From contig CALLVD010000024.1 of the NCBI GenBank assembly GCA_938010385.1, positions 23,132 to 87,131 of the forward strand: a stretch of 64,000 bases of DNA. The letters run 5' to 3'. Shown one piece after another: positions 17,117 to 26,305 of this stretch. The notes beneath the pieces were generated by a model. It ran no database searches and was not told the DNA's origin. It saw only the letters and a list, made by a program, of their open reading frames with translations. The position numbers and the translations under genes were made by a program. Numbering within the stretch: position 1 is the first letter of the stretch; every line of letters begins with the position of its first letter. Source of the DNA: an uncultured Robiginitomaculum sp. (GTDB lineage Bacteria; Pseudomonadota; Alphaproteobacteria; Caulobacterales; Maricaulaceae).

Positions 17117-18878
17117 GGCCGTGAAAGCCGCTAAGCCTGCGCGCAGCTCGCGCGTGCGCTCCATTGCGTTTTCATCACTGGCGCGGGCGATCTTTATTTC
17201 CAATATGGTCGGCCTGTTAATTCTGGTCGTCGGCGCGTTAACGCTCAATGAGGTGCGCCGCGGCCTGATTGATGCCAAGCTGCAAAATCTTTACTCCCAA
17301 GCCGAACTGATTACCAATATTCTGGCCAGTGACGCGACCGGCGACGGCGTTATTCCGACTTTGGATGTTCAGGCCGCGCGCGCCACTATGCGCCGTGTGG
17401 CTCTGCCGGACGGAACGCGCGTGCGCCTGTTCGGGCCTGATGCAAGCCTGATTGCCGACAGCGCCATGGCCGATACGGTGATCGATGTAGAGCCTTTAGA
17501 TCCGCCGGCCGCGCCGGAAGAGGCCGGCCCTTATGAGGCGACGCCCCAAGGCGCGCCGGTCGTTGAACCGCAGCCAGCCCCGCGCTACCGCCCGCCGCCG
17601 GAAAGCGGTTACCCCGCCCCGCCAGCGCCGAAAAAAGCTGAGAGCCGGGCGGCCCTGTCTGTGAGTGAGCGCGTTGAAGGCGCCATTGCCCGCGCGGTGC
17701 GCGCCATACCGAGTTTTAAAAAACGCCGTGACCGGCTGCGCCGCAATTTAGACCGCGATATTCGCCGCGCCCTGCTCGGGGATCCGGTGGTCGGCGAGCA
17801 GTATAATGATGACGAATCGCTTATCGTTTCCGTCAGCCTGCCGGTGCAGCGCGTACAGGCCGTGCTCGGCGTTGTCACGATGGAAAGCAGTGATGTTGAG
17901 CGGATTTTGGCCGGCGAACGGCGCGCGCTCGGCCCAATTGCCTTGCTGGCGTTTTTTATGACGCTGCTGACCTCGCTGGCCCTGACTTTGTTTATCGCAT
18001 TGCCGATCCGGCGTCTCGCCAAGGCGGCAGAGATTGTGCAGCGCAGTTCTGAAAATCGCGACGCTATTCCGGATTTATCCGGCCGGCGCGATGAGATCGG
18101 CGATTTGTCTGTGGTGCTGCGCTCGATGACCGCCGGGCTTTATGACCGTATTGATGACATTGCCAATTTCGCGGCCGATGTCGCCCATGAGATTAAAAAC
18201 CCGCTGACCTCCCTGCGCAGCGCGACCGAGACTTTTCAGCATGCCAAGACCGAAGAGCAGCGCGAAAAACTTCTGGGCATTATTCAAAATGATGTCGGGC
18301 GCATGGACCGGCTGATTACTGATATTTCCCGCGCCTCGCGTATGGACGCCGAATTGGCGCGGGCCGAAGGCGAACCGATTGAGCTTGAAAAACTGCTGAC
18401 GGATATGGCTGATTTTTATTCTCAAACCCGCAGTCCGGGGTCGCCGGCCGTTCGCTATGTTGCCTCTGATGAACCGTCGGGAACGGCGCTGATTGTGCGC
18501 GGCTCCGGCGAAAAATTGGGACAGGTCGTGCGTAATCTGATTGACAATGCCCTGACCTTTTCGCCTGAGGGCGGCGAGGTTCGCCTGCGCGTGCGCCAAG
18601 GGCACGGCGATAATGCGCATTTAGCGGTCCTGACCGTGGATGATGACGGCAAAGGCATTCCGCCGGCCAATCTGGAATCCATCTTTGACCGGTTTTATAC
18701 AGAGCGCCCGAAAGGCACAGCGTTCGGTTCGCATTCCGGCCTCGGCTTGGCGATTTGCCGGCAAATCATTCGCGCGCATAAAGGCAGCATACGCGCCGAA
18801 AACCGCAAGGCGGCCGGCAGCGACACGGTGACAGGCGCGAAATTTACCGTTGAAATTCCGCTTTGGGACCAAGATTAA
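17085..18878 (+). CDS. chvG: Sensor histidine kinase ChvG
   Basis: This is a membrane kinase of about 597 residues. TM1 ([18 protein letters not shown]) precedes a periplasmic sensor. TM2 ([21 protein letters not shown]) leads into HAMP, then the HisKA motif [18 protein letters not shown], the N box [13 protein letters not shown] and G boxes ([35 protein letters not shown]). The sensor carries an unusual proline-rich insert around residues 140-180. The start is uncertain: ATG 17064 or 17085 overlap chvI, and GTG 17121 lies 4 bp after the chvI stop and is also credible. No hprK follows, although many alphas have chvI-chvG-hprK-EIIA-HPr. Confidence 0.93.
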   Translation: MASDTNIKKPKAVKAAKPARSSRVRSIAFSSLARAIFISNMVGLLILVVGALTLNEVRRGLIDAKLQNLYSQAELITNILASDATGDGVIPTLDVQAARATMRRVALPDGTRVRLFGPDASLIADSAMADTVIDVEPLDPPAAPEEAGPYEATPQGAPVVEPQPAPRYRPPPESGYPAPPAPKKAESRAALSVSERVEGAIARAVRAIPSFKKRRDRLRRNLDRDIRRALLGDPVVGEQYNDDESLIVSVSLPVQRVQAVLGVVTMESSDVERILAGERRALGPIALLAFFMTLLTSLALTLFIALPIRRLAKAAEIVQRSSENRDAIPDLSGRRDEIGDLSVVLRSMTAGLYDRIDDIANFAADVAHEIKNPLTSLRSATETFQHAKTEEQREKLLGIIQNDVGRMDRLITDISRASRMDAELARAEGEPIELEKLLTDMADFYSQTRSPGSPAVRYVASDEPSGTALIVRGSGEKLGQVVRNLIDNALTFSPEGGEVRLRVRQGHGDNAHLAVLTVDDDGKGIPPANLESIFDRFYTERPKGTAFGSHSGLGLAICRQIIRAHKGSIRAENRKAAGSDTVTGAKFTVEIPLWDQD

Positions 18879-18951
18879 AATAATCCGCGCAGGTGCATTT
18901 TCACGGTTCACAAAGCCGTAAAATCCGGTTTAATCGCCCCTCTAATTCAGA

Positions 18952-19365
18952 ATGAGGCGTACCCCTTTGATCGGACTTGTCATCGTAACCCATGGTCAAC
19001 TGGCCACAGAGCTTAAGCGCGCGGCAGAGCATGTTGTCGGCACGCAATCGCAACTGGAAACGGTCTGTATCGGCCCGGATGACGATATGGAGCGTCGCCG
19101 TGATGAAATTCGCGCCGGGGTAAAATCCGTCGACAGCGGCAGCGGCGTTATCCTTTTAACCGACATGTTTGGCGGCACGCCCTCCAATCTGGCCATATCC
19201 ATGCTTAAAGACGGCGCAGTCGAAGTCATTGCCGGCGTGAACCTGCCTATGCTGATTAAACTGTCAGAAGCGCGCCAAGTGTCTGACTTAAAAGATGCGG
19301 CTCTAAAGGCCAAAGATGCCGGGCAGCGTTACATTGCAATCGCCTCTGAAATTCTGGCGGGATAG
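18952..19365 (+). CDS. PTS EIIA component, mannose (EIIA-Man) family
   Basis: The protein has 137 residues. The phospho-acceptor His14 lies in LVIVTHGQLATEL. LLTDMFGGTPSNLAISML and VNLPMLIKLSEAR are the conserved family blocks. Such EIIA-Man proteins occur with HPr in alphaproteobacterial regulatory PTS chains rather than in sugar uptake, since no EIIB/C/D is encoded nearby. The next gene is ptsH, 2 bp away. The DNA between chvG and this gene (73 bp) is too short for HPr kinase. Confidence 0.94.
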   Translation: MRRTPLIGLVIVTHGQLATELKRAAEHVVGTQSQLETVCIGPDDDMERRRDEIRAGVKSVDSGSGVILLTDMFGGTPSNLAISMLKDGAVEVIAGVNLPMLIKLSEARQVSDLKDAALKAKDAGQRYIAIASEILAG

Positions 19366-19367
19366 TC

Positions 19368-19667
19368 ATGAGCGCAAGCGTCAATGATGCCGTCATTGCG
19401 CGGGTAAAGCTGATTAATAAGCGCGGCCTGCATGCCCGCGCGTCGAACAAATTTGTTAAAATCGTCACCGCCTATGACGCCCACATAACCGTAACCTCGC
19501 ACAGCGATCACGCCGAAACGGTCGTCGCGGATTCCATCATGGAACTGCTTATGCTCGGCAGTGCCTGCGGCGAAGATATCACGATTTGCGCCACCGGCGT
19601 TGAGGCGCAGCCCGCCGTTGATGCTTTGGTGGCTTTGGTGGAAAGCCGGTTTGGGGAAGAGGATTGA
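19368..19667 (+). CDS. ptsH: Phosphocarrier protein HPr
   Basis: HPr (99 residues) receives phosphate from EI on His22 (NKRGLHARASNKFV) and passes it to EIIA. The serine at position 56 (ADSIMELLMLGSA) corresponds to the regulatory Ser46 of other HPr proteins. The site an HPr kinase would modify is therefore kept, although no hprK is next to it. The stop overlaps the TTG start of the following lipoprotein gene. Confidence 0.95.
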   Translation: MSASVNDAVIARVKLINKRGLHARASNKFVKIVTAYDAHITVTSHSDHAETVVADSIMELLMLGSACGEDITICATGVEAQPAVDALVALVESRFGEED

Positions 19668-20110
19668 GCGCTCGCCCCGCAATCGCCCTTTGCGGCTTTG
19701 TTATCGCCGCCATGACGGTTTCGGGCTGCGTAAGCGCAGGCGAGCCCGCGCCGTTTATGCCGCGGTCTGACTATCCGGTTGACCCGTGGGTGAAAAGCTA
19801 CGCGCAGGAGCATGACTGCCTTGGCGGGGAAAAACTGGCCGCGCTGCAATTTGACCTGCCGGATTATCCGCGCCGCGCTTATACCGGCGGGCGGCAAGGC
19901 TGGACGATTGTGCAGCTTGACGTGGACGCCGCCGGGCAAACGCAAAATGTAAAAATTCAGCGCGCCGTGCCCTATGGCGGTCTGTTTGAAACGCCGTCGC
20001 GCAAAGCTGTTGAAAATTGGGTGTTTCGCCCGCCGGCCGGCGGGCCGCTGCAAAACTGCCGGGTGCTCATCAGCTACCGCATGGGGAAAGTTTACCTTGG
20101 CCGGCAATAG
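19664..20110 (+). CDS. Lipoprotein with TonB C-terminal-like domain
   Basis: The protein has 148 residues and starts from TTG at 19664, which overlaps the HPr stop (TTGA). The N-terminus is a lipoprotein signal with Cys in MTVSGCVSAG. The rest matches the TonB C-terminal fold: FDLPDYPRRAYTGGRQGWTIVQLDVDAAGQTQNVKIQRAVPYGGLFE, then AVENWVFRPPAGGP. True TonB has an inner-membrane anchor and proline-rich spanner, which are missing. This is a TonB-C-like envelope lipoprotein of unknown role, and its coupling to the PTS genes is odd. Confidence 0.8.
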   Translation: MSARPAIALCGFVIAAMTVSGCVSAGEPAPFMPRSDYPVDPWVKSYAQEHDCLGGEKLAALQFDLPDYPRRAYTGGRQGWTIVQLDVDAAGQTQNVKIQRAVPYGGLFETPSRKAVENWVFRPPAGGPLQNCRVLISYRMGKVYLGRQ

Positions 20111-20699
20111 TGAAAAGCCGCTTCAAAGTATTTTGGAAAAAGTCGATGACGCCGTTGAAGACGGCGAGACGGATTTGAAATCACTGATTGAAAGTTTCGG
20201 CAATCGCGCATTTGGGCCGATTTTGACCTTGGTCGGCCTGTTCATGATGACGCCGCTCGGCGCGATTCCGGGCGTGCCGATTGCGTTTGCTGTGATTGTT
20301 ATCACATTTGCCGGGCAGCTTTTGCTGGCCCGCAAAACGCCGTGGATGCCGGAAGTTTTGCGCAAGGTAAAAATTCAAAAATCCAAAGTAGATAAGGCGC
20401 GCCGATTTGTGCGGCCTGTATTGACGGCCGTCGACGGCATATTGCGTCCCCGCTTTCAGGTTTTGGCGACGGGGCCGGCCACAGTCGTCGCCGCGTTGAT
20501 TGCGATTGTTTTAGCGCTGACCATGTTTCCGCTTGGCGCGGTGCCGTTCGGCGTGGTCATACCCGGATTTTTAATCGGGCTGTTTGGCTTGGGAATTATG
20601 GCGCGGGACGGCTTTATCATGGCGCTGGCGTTCATTCTGTCCGGCGGGGCGGCGTTTTTAATTGTGCGCTTGGTCGGCGCAATCAGCCTGCCGTTTTAA
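20097..20699 (+). CDS. exoD: ExoD family membrane protein
   Basis: The protein has about 200 residues from TTG at 20097, preceded by GGGGAAAG. The ORF-track start at 19974 lies inside the previous gene and gives a basic, non-conserved extension. The body matches ExoD (exopolysaccharide synthesis, membrane): SILEKVDDAVEDGETDLKSLIESFGNRAFGPILTLVGLFMMTPLGAIPGVP, and later hydrophobic pairs (GPATVVAALIAIVLALTMFPLGAVPFGVVIPGFLIGLFGLGIM). ExoD affects exopolysaccharide and alkali sensitivity in rhizobia; its mechanism is unknown. Its 3' end overlaps the convergent tadD by 17 bp. Confidence 0.88.
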   Translation: MAGNSEKPLQSILEKVDDAVEDGETDLKSLIESFGNRAFGPILTLVGLFMMTPLGAIPGVPIAFAVIVITFAGQLLLARKTPWMPEVLRKVKIQKSKVDKARRFVRPVLTAVDGILRPRFQVLATGPATVVAALIAIVLALTMFPLGAVPFGVVIPGFLIGLFGLGIMARDGFIMALAFILSGGAAFLIVRLVGAISLPF

Positions 20700-21534
20700 G
20701 CGCGTCCAGATTAGCCTTCGCCGGAGGAAAGTAAACGGGACTGATTTGCAGGGCTTGCCGGTAAAGGATTTTTGCAATTTGCGGCTTGCCGGTCTTGGCC
20801 GCGATAAAGCCGGCATCATTATAAATATGCGCCGCGCGGGATTCGGTCACGCCGCTGATGGCCCCGTCGAAGTCGCCTTGCAGCGCTAAAGCCAGCCGGC
20901 GGTTATTATCAAAAACCTCCACATCAGGCGCGATTGCATTGGCCTGCTGAAATTTCTCCAAGGCCTGCGCCTGACGGCCGGCGCGCAGCAGCGACATGCC
21001 CAGGCTGTTGACAATAACGGCGTGATCCGCGCCGAATTTTAACGCCTGCACATAGGTTGATTGGGCCTCAAGGCTGCGGTCTTCACTGTCGTAAAACCGG
21101 CCCAAGGCCAGCCAAAGCCGCGTGTCGGACAAATTAATTTCCAAGGCAGCGTTCAGATCGACTTCAACGTCCTCTGATGCGCCCAGCGCAGCCTTGCTCA
21201 ACACAATGCCGGCGAAGCTTTGCGCGCTTGCCGGCGCTGCGCGATAGTGCTTCAGCGCGCCCGCAAATTGTGACAGGCCGAGCAGGGCATCACCCATTGA
21301 TAACTGAATGTCGCCGTCCTCGGGGCGTTCAATTAACGCGCGGGTCAGGGCGTCATAGGCGGCCTCGAAGTCTTTTCTGTACAGCGCATCGCGGCCGGCT
21401 TTCACCCATTCATCCACCTGCGCCGCGTCCGCGCCCCGGGTTATAACGGGGCGGATATCAAGCGTATTGGCCCCCGCGCTTAAAGGCGTAAGCAGAGCCG
21501 CCGCAAGGGCAAGATAAGGGGGCGCGCGCCGCAT
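20683..21534 (-). CDS. tadD: Tetratricopeptide-repeat protein, TadD-like
   Basis: The protein has 283 residues with a signal peptide (MRRAPPYLALAAALLTPLSAGA). It then has several TPR units (for example ALYRKDFEAAYDALTRALIERPEDGDIQLSMGDALLGLSQFAGALKHY and LWLALGRFYDSEDRSLEAQSTYVQALKFG). It is the last gene of the Tad operon, where TadD is a pilotin or assembly factor for the secretin. The stop of tadC and this start overlap (position 21534). No lipobox is visible, unlike some TadD lipoproteins. Confidence 0.85.
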   Translation of the reverse strand: MRRAPPYLALAAALLTPLSAGANTLDIRPVITRGADAAQVDEWVKAGRDALYRKDFEAAYDALTRALIERPEDGDIQLSMGDALLGLSQFAGALKHYRAAPASAQSFAGIVLSKAALGASEDVEVDLNAALEINLSDTRLWLALGRFYDSEDRSLEAQSTYVQALKFGADHAVIVNSLGMSLLRAGRQAQALEKFQQANAIAPDVEVFDNNRRLALALQGDFDGAISGVTESRAAHIYNDAGFIAAKTGKPQIAKILYRQALQISPVYFPPAKANLDALKTAG

Positions 21535-22454
21535 TACAGGCCTTGCGCCAAACGAATGCCGGCCGGCAGCAGCAACATGACCATTATGGTCGGAAAGATG
21601 AAAACAATCAGCGGCACAGTCAGTTTGGCCGACAGGGCGAGCGCTTTTTCTTCTGCTGTCAGCATGCGCTTGCTGCGCATTTCATCGGAAAATGTACGCA
21701 AAGCTTCGCCGAGCGAGCTGCCCATTTCTTCGGATTGCTTGAGCATGATAGCGAGCGCTTTGGCCTCTTCCAGATCCAAACGCTCGGCAAAGTTTTTCAG
21801 GGCTTCATGACGCTCCCGGCCCGCGCGCAATTCCAAATTCATCAAATCAAGTCCGGTTTTCAGCGGCGGATAGCGGCGCTCTAATTCGCCGGCAACCCGG
21901 GCCAAGGCGGCGTCCAGTCCTAAGCCGGCTTCGATACAGGCGACCAATAAGTCCATCATATCCGGAAAGCCGTCCTTGCAAATTTGCGTGCGGCGCTTTT
22001 TCAAATGCTTGATGACCATTTGCGGCCCGAACACACCGGCCGCGCCGAGAAGGACCGAGGCCAGCAAAAGCGTCTTAGGCTCTGAATTGTGCGCGATCAT
22101 ACCCCATGCGGCGACCAGGATAAGCTGCGGCACGATGATGACCAATACGCGCACGGCGTAAAAAACGCGCACAGCGCTCGGGGAGAAAAATCCCGCTTGC
22201 GAGAGCAGGTAGCGCAGGCGCGAGATTTCTTTGTCATCAGGCAGGGTAATCTGCCCGGCGAATTTTGAAAATATACCGGCGGCGCTTGGCCCGTCTGCGG
22301 CCTTCGGCTGTCCGGCGGTGGTAAGCCGCCGTTTGGTCTGTTTAGCCTCGGCCAGAGCCGTCTTCACGGCGATAAAAACCAAGGCGCAAGACATGGCGAA
22401 AAAGGCAATAGCGATGGCGATTTGCAAATCAGGCATCAAAACATTTCCAAACAT
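21534..22454 (-). CDS. tadC: Tad pilus inner-membrane platform protein TadC
   Basis: The protein has 306 residues and belongs to the GspF/T2SSF family. Hydrophobic segments lie at about 8-28, 105-150 and 280-300. The T2SSF domain contains FPDMMDLLVACIEAGLGLDAALARVAGELERRYP and MLKQSEEMGSSLGEALRTFSDEMRSKRMLTAEEKALALSAKLTVPLIVFIFPTIM, both conserved in TadC. It forms the platform with TadB. The ATG at 22436 (MPDLQIAI) is an alternative start. Confidence 0.94.
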   Translation of the reverse strand: MFGNVLMPDLQIAIAIAFFAMSCALVFIAVKTALAEAKQTKRRLTTAGQPKAADGPSAAGIFSKFAGQITLPDDKEISRLRYLLSQAGFFSPSAVRVFYAVRVLVIIVPQLILVAAWGMIAHNSEPKTLLLASVLLGAAGVFGPQMVIKHLKKRRTQICKDGFPDMMDLLVACIEAGLGLDAALARVAGELERRYPPLKTGLDLMNLELRAGRERHEALKNFAERLDLEEAKALAIMLKQSEEMGSSLGEALRTFSDEMRSKRMLTAEEKALALSAKLTVPLIVFIFPTIMVMLLLPAGIRLAQGL

Positions 22455-22463
22455 AACCGGCCC

Positions 22464-23423
22464 CTAAATCCTGAAATTAATCATTTTGCGCATGACCAAA
22501 TTACCGATGATCATCCAGATGCCGGCAAACCAAAATCCGTAAGTCAGGGCTTTGTGACCCTTCACTTCGCCGTAGAAATCCGGCGCCGTCACTTGCACGG
22601 CGATATAAAGCAGGACCGGCGCGACGTTCAAAATCAGCGCGGACATACGGCCTTCTGATGAGGCCGCTTGTATCTTCATGCGCATGCGCTGACGGTCACG
22701 AATCGTGTGGGCATTACTGCGCAGCAGTTCGGCCAGATTGCCGCCGGTACGTTCTTGCAGGCGCACTGTGGCGGCGAACAGGTCAAAATCAACTTGGCCG
22801 ATACGGTCGGCCATGCGCTGCACGCCCTCTCCGAGCCCGGAGCCAAAGGCAATCTCATCGCTCGCCATGCCAAACTCTGATCCGATCGGATCCGGCATTT
22901 CGCGCGCCACCATATTCATGGCGACCGGCACCGGATGCCCCGCCGACAGCGAGCGCACGATAACATCCAGCGCTTCCGGTAATTGCTCCCCGATTTTATT
23001 GCGGCGACGCTTGACCAGTTTTTTCAAAACCAAAAGCGGCAGGAAAACTCCGGCGACAAAGCCCGCGGCGGAAAATACCGGCGAGCCTTTAATCAGGTAA
23101 AGCCCGCCCGCCAGAACAAATGGCAAAACGCCCATGGCGATATAAATGCCGTAGCGGCCCAGCGGCGCGCCGGACTGCAAAACCAGCTTATTAATGCGCT
23201 CAATCACGACGGACAGCTCACCGTCGGCGTTCAGGCTGCGGCTTTTACGCATTTTGGCAATCACGTCGATATCGTTCTCTTTGCCCGAAAGTTTACGCAG
23301 GCGCGCATTAGCCAGGCGCACGCGCACGGCCGTCTGCCGGCCCGCGCCGATAATCGCTTGCCCGGCCAAAAACGCGCAGGCGAAAACGGTCACATAGAAA
23401 ACGATGACGGGAAACTCTGCCAC
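22464..23423 (-). CDS. tadB: Tad pilus inner-membrane platform protein TadB
   Basis: The protein has 319 residues in the T2SSF family. An N-terminal TM and a mid-protein pair of TMs (GIYIAMGVLPFVLAGGLYLI, FSAAGFVAGVFLPLLVL) precede the domain EQLPEALDVIVRSLSAGHPVPVAMNMVAREMPDPIGSEFGM. VRLQERTGGNLAELLRSNAHTIRDRQRMRMKIQAASSEGRMSALIL is highly typical of TadB. It starts with GTG at 23423, which joins the cpaF stop (TAGTG), and lies upstream of tadC. Confidence 0.95.
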   Translation of the reverse strand: MAEFPVIVFYVTVFACAFLAGQAIIGAGRQTAVRVRLANARLRKLSGKENDIDVIAKMRKSRSLNADGELSVVIERINKLVLQSGAPLGRYGIYIAMGVLPFVLAGGLYLIKGSPVFSAAGFVAGVFLPLLVLKKLVKRRRNKIGEQLPEALDVIVRSLSAGHPVPVAMNMVAREMPDPIGSEFGMASDEIAFGSGLGEGVQRMADRIGQVDFDLFAATVRLQERTGGNLAELLRSNAHTIRDRQRMRMKIQAASSEGRMSALILNVAPVLLYIAVQVTAPDFYGEVKGHKALTYGFWFAGIWMIIGNLVMRKMINFRI

Positions 23424-24886
23424 TACGCGCCGTCCTCCGCCAGATCGCTTTCAGGCAGAACGGCTTTGGGGCCGAGCGTGCGCGGCTGAAATAAATCGGC
23501 CGGCACTTTAATGCCGCGCGTCAGGATGTGATCGAGGCATTTAGGGCGAATGCCGGTCGCGCGGTGCTCGCCGATGACCTTGCCGTCGCTGTCGGTCGCC
23601 AGCTTGGTGTAATTAAAGATTTCCTGCATTTGGATAATCGCGCCTTCCATGCCGGTAATTTCTGCGACGGAGATAATTTTGCGCTGACCGTCTGACATGC
23701 GGGTGGCTTGAACGATGAGGCCAATGGCGGACGCAATCTGCCCGGCCACGGCTTCCGGCGTGATTTTCATATCGCCCATGGCCACCATTTGCTCCAATCG
23801 GGTAATGGCGTCGCGGGGCGTATTGGCATGAAGCGTGGCCATAGAGCCTTCATGGCCGGTGTTCATCGCTTGCAGCATATCAAACGCTTCTTCGCCGCGA
23901 ACCTCCCCAAGAATGACCCGGTCCGGGCGCATTCTCAGCGCGTTTTTGACCAGTTCGCGCTGGCGGATTTCGCCCTTGCCTTCGACATTGGGCGGGCGGG
24001 TTTCCATGCGCGCCACATGAGGCTGTTGCAATTGAAGCTCGGCGGCGTCTTCAATGGTAATCAGGCGTTCCTTGTGGCTGATGGATTGTGACAGGGCGTT
24101 GAGCAAAGTCGTCTTACCCGAGCCTGTACCGCCGGAAATTAATATCGTCACGCGGGATTTACAAGCGGCATAAAGAAAGTCGGCGACCTCTTTGGGCATG
24201 GCGCCGAACTCTACCAATTTGTCAAAGGTGAACGGCTTTTTGGAAAATTTGCGAATAGAAACCAGCGGCCCGTCTACGGCAATCGGCGCAATGGCGACAT
24301 TGACCCGCGAGCCGTCCAAAAGCCGCGCATCACAAAGCGGCATGCTCTCATCAACCCGGCGGCCGACCTGCGAAACAATGCGGTTAATAATGCGCAGCAA
24401 GTGCGGCTCGTCACGAAATTTGACCGGCGTGATTTCAAGCTCGCCGCCGCGCTCCACATAAACCTGCTCGTGGCCGTTAATCAAAATATCGGCAATCGCG
24501 TCATCTTTCAGCAGCGGCTCCAGCGGGCCCAAACCGGTCATTTCATCAAATACCTCGGCCGCAAATTGGCGAATTTCACCGGCGTTCATCAGCAAGCGTT
24601 CCTCAGTCGCCAGCGCGGCCACCACATCGTGAACCCGCTCGCGCAATTCCGGCTCGCTCAGCGTGTCCAGAGAAGACAGATCAATTTCGTCAATCAACCG
24701 GCTGTGAATTTTCATCTTCGCGTCCATGCGCGCATCATTCGGGCGAGGGGCCGGCTTGGGTGCGGCCTCCTGTTTAGGCGTAACAAGTTGCGGCGCAATA
24801 AGCGGCGCGTCCGCGTCCGCGCGCGCGGCGGCCGCCGTAACAGCCGGCGTTTGCCTGCCTTTGATGACATCTGAAAACCGTCCCAT
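23423..24886 (-). CDS. cpaF: Tad pilus assembly ATPase TadA/CpaF
   Basis: This is a 487-residue secretion ATPase (GspE/VirB11-like) from the ATG at 24886 ([10 protein letters not shown]). The ORF start at 24922 adds unneeded residues that overlap cpaE. Motifs are Walker [19 protein letters not shown], the Asp box [65 protein letters not shown], and the conserved [17 protein letters not shown]-like N-terminal region. It drives pilin polymerisation and retraction. It is 10 bp downstream of cpaE. Confidence 0.97.
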   Translation of the reverse strand: MGRFSDVIKGRQTPAVTAAAARADADAPLIAPQLVTPKQEAAPKPAPRPNDARMDAKMKIHSRLIDEIDLSSLDTLSEPELRERVHDVVAALATEERLLMNAGEIRQFAAEVFDEMTGLGPLEPLLKDDAIADILINGHEQVYVERGGELEITPVKFRDEPHLLRIINRIVSQVGRRVDESMPLCDARLLDGSRVNVAIAPIAVDGPLVSIRKFSKKPFTFDKLVEFGAMPKEVADFLYAACKSRVTILISGGTGSGKTTLLNALSQSISHKERLITIEDAAELQLQQPHVARMETRPPNVEGKGEIRQRELVKNALRMRPDRVILGEVRGEEAFDMLQAMNTGHEGSMATLHANTPRDAITRLEQMVAMGDMKITPEAVAGQIASAIGLIVQATRMSDGQRKIISVAEITGMEGAIIQMQEIFNYTKLATDSDGKVIGEHRATGIRPKCLDHILTRGIKVPADLFQPRTLGPKAVLPESDLAEDGA

Positions 24887-24896
24887 ATCCGTCTCC

Positions 24897-25700
24897 CTAT
24901 CCGGCCGCTTTGCGCGCCGCATTATCGGCGGGGCTCATCAGCACTTTCATTAAAGCGGCCATGTCTTTGGCATAGCGGCTGTCGGCTTGCAGGCTGCCGG
25001 CCGGCTGTCCGCAATTCATGGCATTACGCGGCGTGGCCGGATCAACAGCGACAAAGGCGGTAACCGGGCGGCCCAAAGCCTGCTGCGCATCAGTGGCGGT
25101 AACGGTCGCGCGAAAACTGCGGCGTTCATGTTTGTTGATGACAATGTCCATCGGCCGGCCGGGCTGAGTAATGGCTTCGATCTGCGCCATGCGCTCCCGG
25201 GCGCTGTGCAGGGCGGGGATGCTCATATCTGTCATCATAACGGCGCGGTCGCTCGCCATCAAAGCCGCTTGGGTCCAAGGCTGCCAGAGACGCGGCACGT
25301 CTAAAACCAACACATCATAAAGCGTGGCGGCGGCGTCCATCAGGGCGAGCACGCAATTCGGATTTACCCCGTCATTACCGCCAAGCCGCCCCGGCGCAGC
25401 GAGCAGGCGAAGGCCGCTGTCATGCTTGGTGACAAAGGCCGATGTCAGCGCGCCGTCAATGCGCGCGGGGTCGCCGGCCATAACGCCGGTATCAATGCCG
25501 GCAGCTATATCCAAATAAGAGGCCAGCGCGCCATTCTCAAAATCTAAATCCATCAGGCAGACGCGCGGCGCAGCATTGCCTGCGGCCGGTTTGACTTTCA
25601 TGGCGGCATAGCCGGTCTCAATGACGGCGCCGGTCACGCCGGCGCCGCCGGCCGCGCCCATCAGAGCGATACAGGTTTTCCGGGTCGGGTTACGGCTCAT
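24897..25700 (-). CDS. cpaE: Tad pilus localisation ATPase, CpaE/TadZ type
   Basis: The protein has 267 residues with a deviant-Walker ParA/MinD-like fold. The N-terminal loop CIALMGAAGGAGVTGAVIETGYA is a modified P-loop, followed by CLMDLDFENGALASYLDI and YDVLVLDVPRLWQPW. It lacks the N-terminal receiver-like domain found in longer TadZ/CpaE proteins, so it is a short form. CpaE helps place the pilus at the pole. It overlaps the TadE-like gene by 4 bp and precedes cpaF. Confidence 0.88.
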   Translation of the reverse strand: MSRNPTRKTCIALMGAAGGAGVTGAVIETGYAAMKVKPAAGNAAPRVCLMDLDFENGALASYLDIAAGIDTGVMAGDPARIDGALTSAFVTKHDSGLRLLAAPGRLGGNDGVNPNCVLALMDAAATLYDVLVLDVPRLWQPWTQAALMASDRAVMMTDMSIPALHSARERMAQIEAITQPGRPMDIVINKHERRSFRATVTATDAQQALGRPVTAFVAVDPATPRNAMNCGQPAGSLQADSRYAKDMAALMKVLMSPADNAARKAAG

Positions 25701-26305
25701 GATCGGGTCCTTAAATCTTCCGCCATAACGGAGACTTCAATGTCGGGAATTTTGGTAAAGCTTTTGGGTAAAAATGCATCGACCACCATAAAGTCGAAAT
25801 TTAAATCGCTGACTTTTACAGTTATCAGCGGGGTCAGCTTGGCGGGATTGCCGGCAATGCCCAGGCCCGATCCCTCATAAGTGACCGTGACGTGCTTGCG
25901 CTCAATATCGGCATTAACATCACAAAGCCCGCGCCGCGCTTTGGCTGTTGCTGCGCATGTGCCATCATTGTCCGGGCCGAAGATCAGCGCGTTCATCGCG
26001 TTGCCGTCATAGCTGCCGCCGCTGCAGGTCTGCGCTGCTCCGCTGCATATGCGCGTATAGGCGGGCATGGGGTCGCCGGCGGACGCGCTGCCCAGACCGG
26101 TCATATTGTGCATATCGCTCGCGACCGGGTCGGACACAGCCGCCAGCCGCGCGCCGGTTCTCGCGGCCTGCTGCACCTGATTATACTGCATATAGCCATA
26201 GCCGAGCTCGAGCGCGGCCAAGGTCACTGCAATCAAAAAGCCGGACAAAAGCGCAAACTCAACCGACGCAATGCCGGCGGTATTTTTTAAAAGCGCGCGC
26301 AGCAT
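25697..26305 (-). CDS. TadE-family pseudopilin-like protein
   Basis: The protein has 202 residues. The N-terminal TadE hallmark is NTAGIASVEFALLSGFLIAVTLAALELGYG, with Glu in the hydrophobic helix as in pseudopilins processed by TadV/CpaA. The remaining periplasmic part has four cysteines (ICSGAAQTCSGG, GTCAATA, GLCDVN) that could form disulfides. It is one of two TadE-like genes in tandem, ahead of cpaE. Confidence 0.88.
   Translation of the reverse strand: MLRALLKNTAGIASVEFALLSGFLIAVTLAALELGYGYMQYNQVQQAARTGARLAAVSDPVASDMHNMTGLGSASAGDPMPAYTRICSGAAQTCSGGSYDGNAMNALIFGPDNDGTCAATAKARRGLCDVNADIERKHVTVTYEGSGLGIAGNPAKLTPLITVKVSDLNFDFMVVDAFLPKSFTKIPDIEVSVMAEDLRTRS

Noticed and set aside
19974-20096. 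N-terminal extension of exoD
   Set aside because: It lies inside the TonB-C lipoprotein gene and encodes a basic Arg-rich stretch absent in ExoD; the TTG at 20097 has a good ribosome-binding site.
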